DNA from: Phascolarctobacterium sp.
GTDB taxonomy: Bacteria > Bacillota > Negativicutes > Acidaminococcales > Acidaminococcaceae
NCBI GenBank assembly: GCA_022718015.1
Contig: JAIHZV010000081.1
Coordinates: forward strand, 1-5,920
Length of the DNA: 5,920 nt
Direction of reading: 5' to 3'
The notes under the pieces: generated by a model
What the model saw: only the letters and a program-made list of their open reading frames with translations
What the model was told of the DNA's origin: nothing
Database searches by the model: none
Position numbers and translations under genes: made by a program
Shown here: in pieces, positions 4,979-5,920 of the stretch
Position numbering within the stretch: position 1 is the stretch's first letter
Layout: the number at the start of each line of letters is the position of its first letter

Positions 4979-5920
4979 ATGGGCATATATAGAAAAGCGT
5001 TACGCTATGGGTTGAAAAAGCGTGCGGAGGCTAGTCAGGGCAGCTTGGCAAGGACTGCTGACAGACTGAAAATTTTAAGTTCAGTGCTGGCAGCAGGCTT
5101 TGTTGTGCTGCCATTTTTTTGTGGTGAAGCGTTCGCTGCAGGCAGCATTGTGCGTGTGGATAGCGACAAGAATCTTATGCAGTCCGGCAGAGCAGATATT
5201 TATGCAGAGTCGGTGCATGGCGACGTAGGCTTGAACCGTTTTCAGGAGTTCAAGGTGGGGAATAAGGAGATGGCGAATCTGTATTTTCAGCAGGCGAAGG
5301 ACGGCGTTGTCTTCAATACACTGGTCAATACGGTGGAGAGCAGGATTGATATTAATGGTACGGTAAACGCCATCCGTGATAACAAGGTCGGCGGCAACCT
5401 GTACTTTTTGAGCAAGGACGGCATGGCTGTGGGCGCGAGCGGCGTGGTTAACGCCGGTTCGCTGACGGTGCTGGCTGCAGAAAACAAATTTAAGGATGCG
5501 GAGGCTGCCAGTGAAGCGTTGAAGAAGCAGGATTGGGAGCTGAGCTCTAAGGGCACTATCGACGTAAGCGGCACGCTCAATACTGCCACCGGCATCGACC
5601 TGCGTGCGGCTTATATCAACGTGGCGAAGGGCGATGGCTCGAGCTTTGCACCGCAGCTGCGTACAGGCATGCTTTTTTATACGACGGTGAATACAAATGG
5701 TCTGGTCAGCGATGCGGGCGTGAAGGACGGCAGGCTGACGGCAACGGTGGACAGCAGCGGCAATGTTGTGATTGCTGACCCGAACGATAAGGATAATGCT
5801 GCGCTTAAGGGCGATGGCAGCATCAAGCTGCAGGCCTCGGCGACGAAGAAGAATGCAGCGCATTTAGATTCGGTTACCTTGCAAAATGCAGTGGAGGCGA
5901 AGGTGAACATCGCCGAGGCC
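4979..5920 (+). CDS. LktA-family filamentous adhesin / FHA-like exoprotein, N-terminal part (runs off the window)
   Basis: The reading frame is open for all 314 codons to the window edge; the full protein is probably far larger. AAAGGAG (4963-4969), 9 nt before the ATG, fixes the start. Residues 1-53 are an extended signal peptide: a basic N-region of about 30 residues (RKALRYGLKKRAEASQG...), then a hydrophobic stretch (33-47) and a cleavage site near GEAFA-AG. Such long signals are typical of type V exoproteins. Residues about 57-165 resemble the filamentous-haemagglutinin N-terminal (TPS) beta-helix domain: VGLNRFQEFKV (83-93), then INGTVNAIRDNKVGGNLYFLS (125-145) and GMAVGASGVVNAGSL (148-162). 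This matches 'leukotoxin LktA family filamentous adhesins' of Fusobacteria and Negativicutes. After it come Gly/Asp/Ser-rich beta-strand segments with few cysteines. It is probably surface-exposed or secreted. Whether the C-terminus carries a barrel or needs a partner cannot be seen. Confidence 0.82.
   Translation, partial: MGIYRKALRYGLKKRAEASQGSLARTADRLKILSSVLAAGFVVLPFFCGEAFAAGSIVRVDSDKNLMQSGRADIYAESVHGDVGLNRFQEFKVGNKEMANLYFQQAKDGVVFNTLVNTVESRIDINGTVNAIRDNKVGGNLYFLSKDGMAVGASGVVNAGSLTVLAAENKFKDAEAASEALKKQDWELSSKGTIDVSGTLNTATGIDLRAAYINVAKGDGSSFAPQLRTGMLFYTTVNTNGLVSDAGVKDGRLTATVDSSGNVVIADPNDKDNAALKGDGSIKLQASATKKNAAHLDSVTLQNAVEAKVNIAEA

Noticed and set aside
5081..5910. Minus-strand frames of 77 to 260 codons under the adhesin
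   Set aside because: They are shadows. The plus strand has an uninterrupted 314-codon frame with ribosome site, signal peptide and secretion domain.

Overview
The window most likely comes from an anaerobic, gut-type Negativicutes bacterium (a didermic Firmicute such as an Acidaminococcaceae or Selenomonadaceae member). The best pointer is the rightmost gene: a very large LktA/filamentous-haemagglutinin-like exoprotein with an extended signal peptide, a type common in Negativicutes and Fusobacteria. The YfcC-type carrier and the AEC permease also fit an anaerobic fermenter. Host genes are moderately GC-rich and use many GGC, CTG and GCG codons; the inserted element is visibly more AT-rich. The genus is inference only.

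Layout, left to right, all on the + strand. (1) Bases 1-137 are the last 44 codons of an AEC (auxin efflux carrier) family permease. (2) About 197-1990 is a complete IS200/IS605-family element: left-end hairpin, promoter, tnpA (HUH/Tyr transposase), tnpB (RuvC-like RNA-guided nuclease), a 3' omega-RNA (reRNA) region and a right-end hairpin. All catalytic residues of both proteins are present. (3) 2120-4732 is a two-gene operon, an M20 metallopeptidase followed 21 nt later by a YfcC-family 12-TM carrier, closed by a strong intrinsic terminator at 4751-4795. (4) From 4979 to the window edge is the first 314 codons of the LktA-family adhesin, with its own promoter preceded by two 8-bp direct repeats 21 bp apart. 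There is no gene-free stretch over 300 bases.

The most interesting signals are in the element and its flanks. An 11-bp perfect inverted repeat (181-191 and 2010-2020, the right arm followed by a T-rich tract) flanks the element on both sides. Joined together, the arms make a plausible intrinsic terminator for the AEC gene, so the element appears to have inserted into the terminator loop, next to TTTAAC. Inside the element, a 9-bp perfect dyad has its left arm on the tnpA -10 box and its right arm between the tnpA Shine-Dalgarno and ATG. The tnpA promoter's own transcript would lack the left arm, but a read-through transcript would contain both and could fold over the tnpA start, as in IS10 fold-back inhibition. 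Because the insertion appears to have broken the upstream terminator, such protection would be needed here.

Working together: TnpA would excise and insert single-stranded element DNA. TnpB with the omega-RNA, whose guide is the flank starting near 1991, would cut the resealed empty site and so favour retention. The peptidase and carrier probably import and hydrolyse a peptide or N-acyl amino acid; the substrate cannot be read from sequence.
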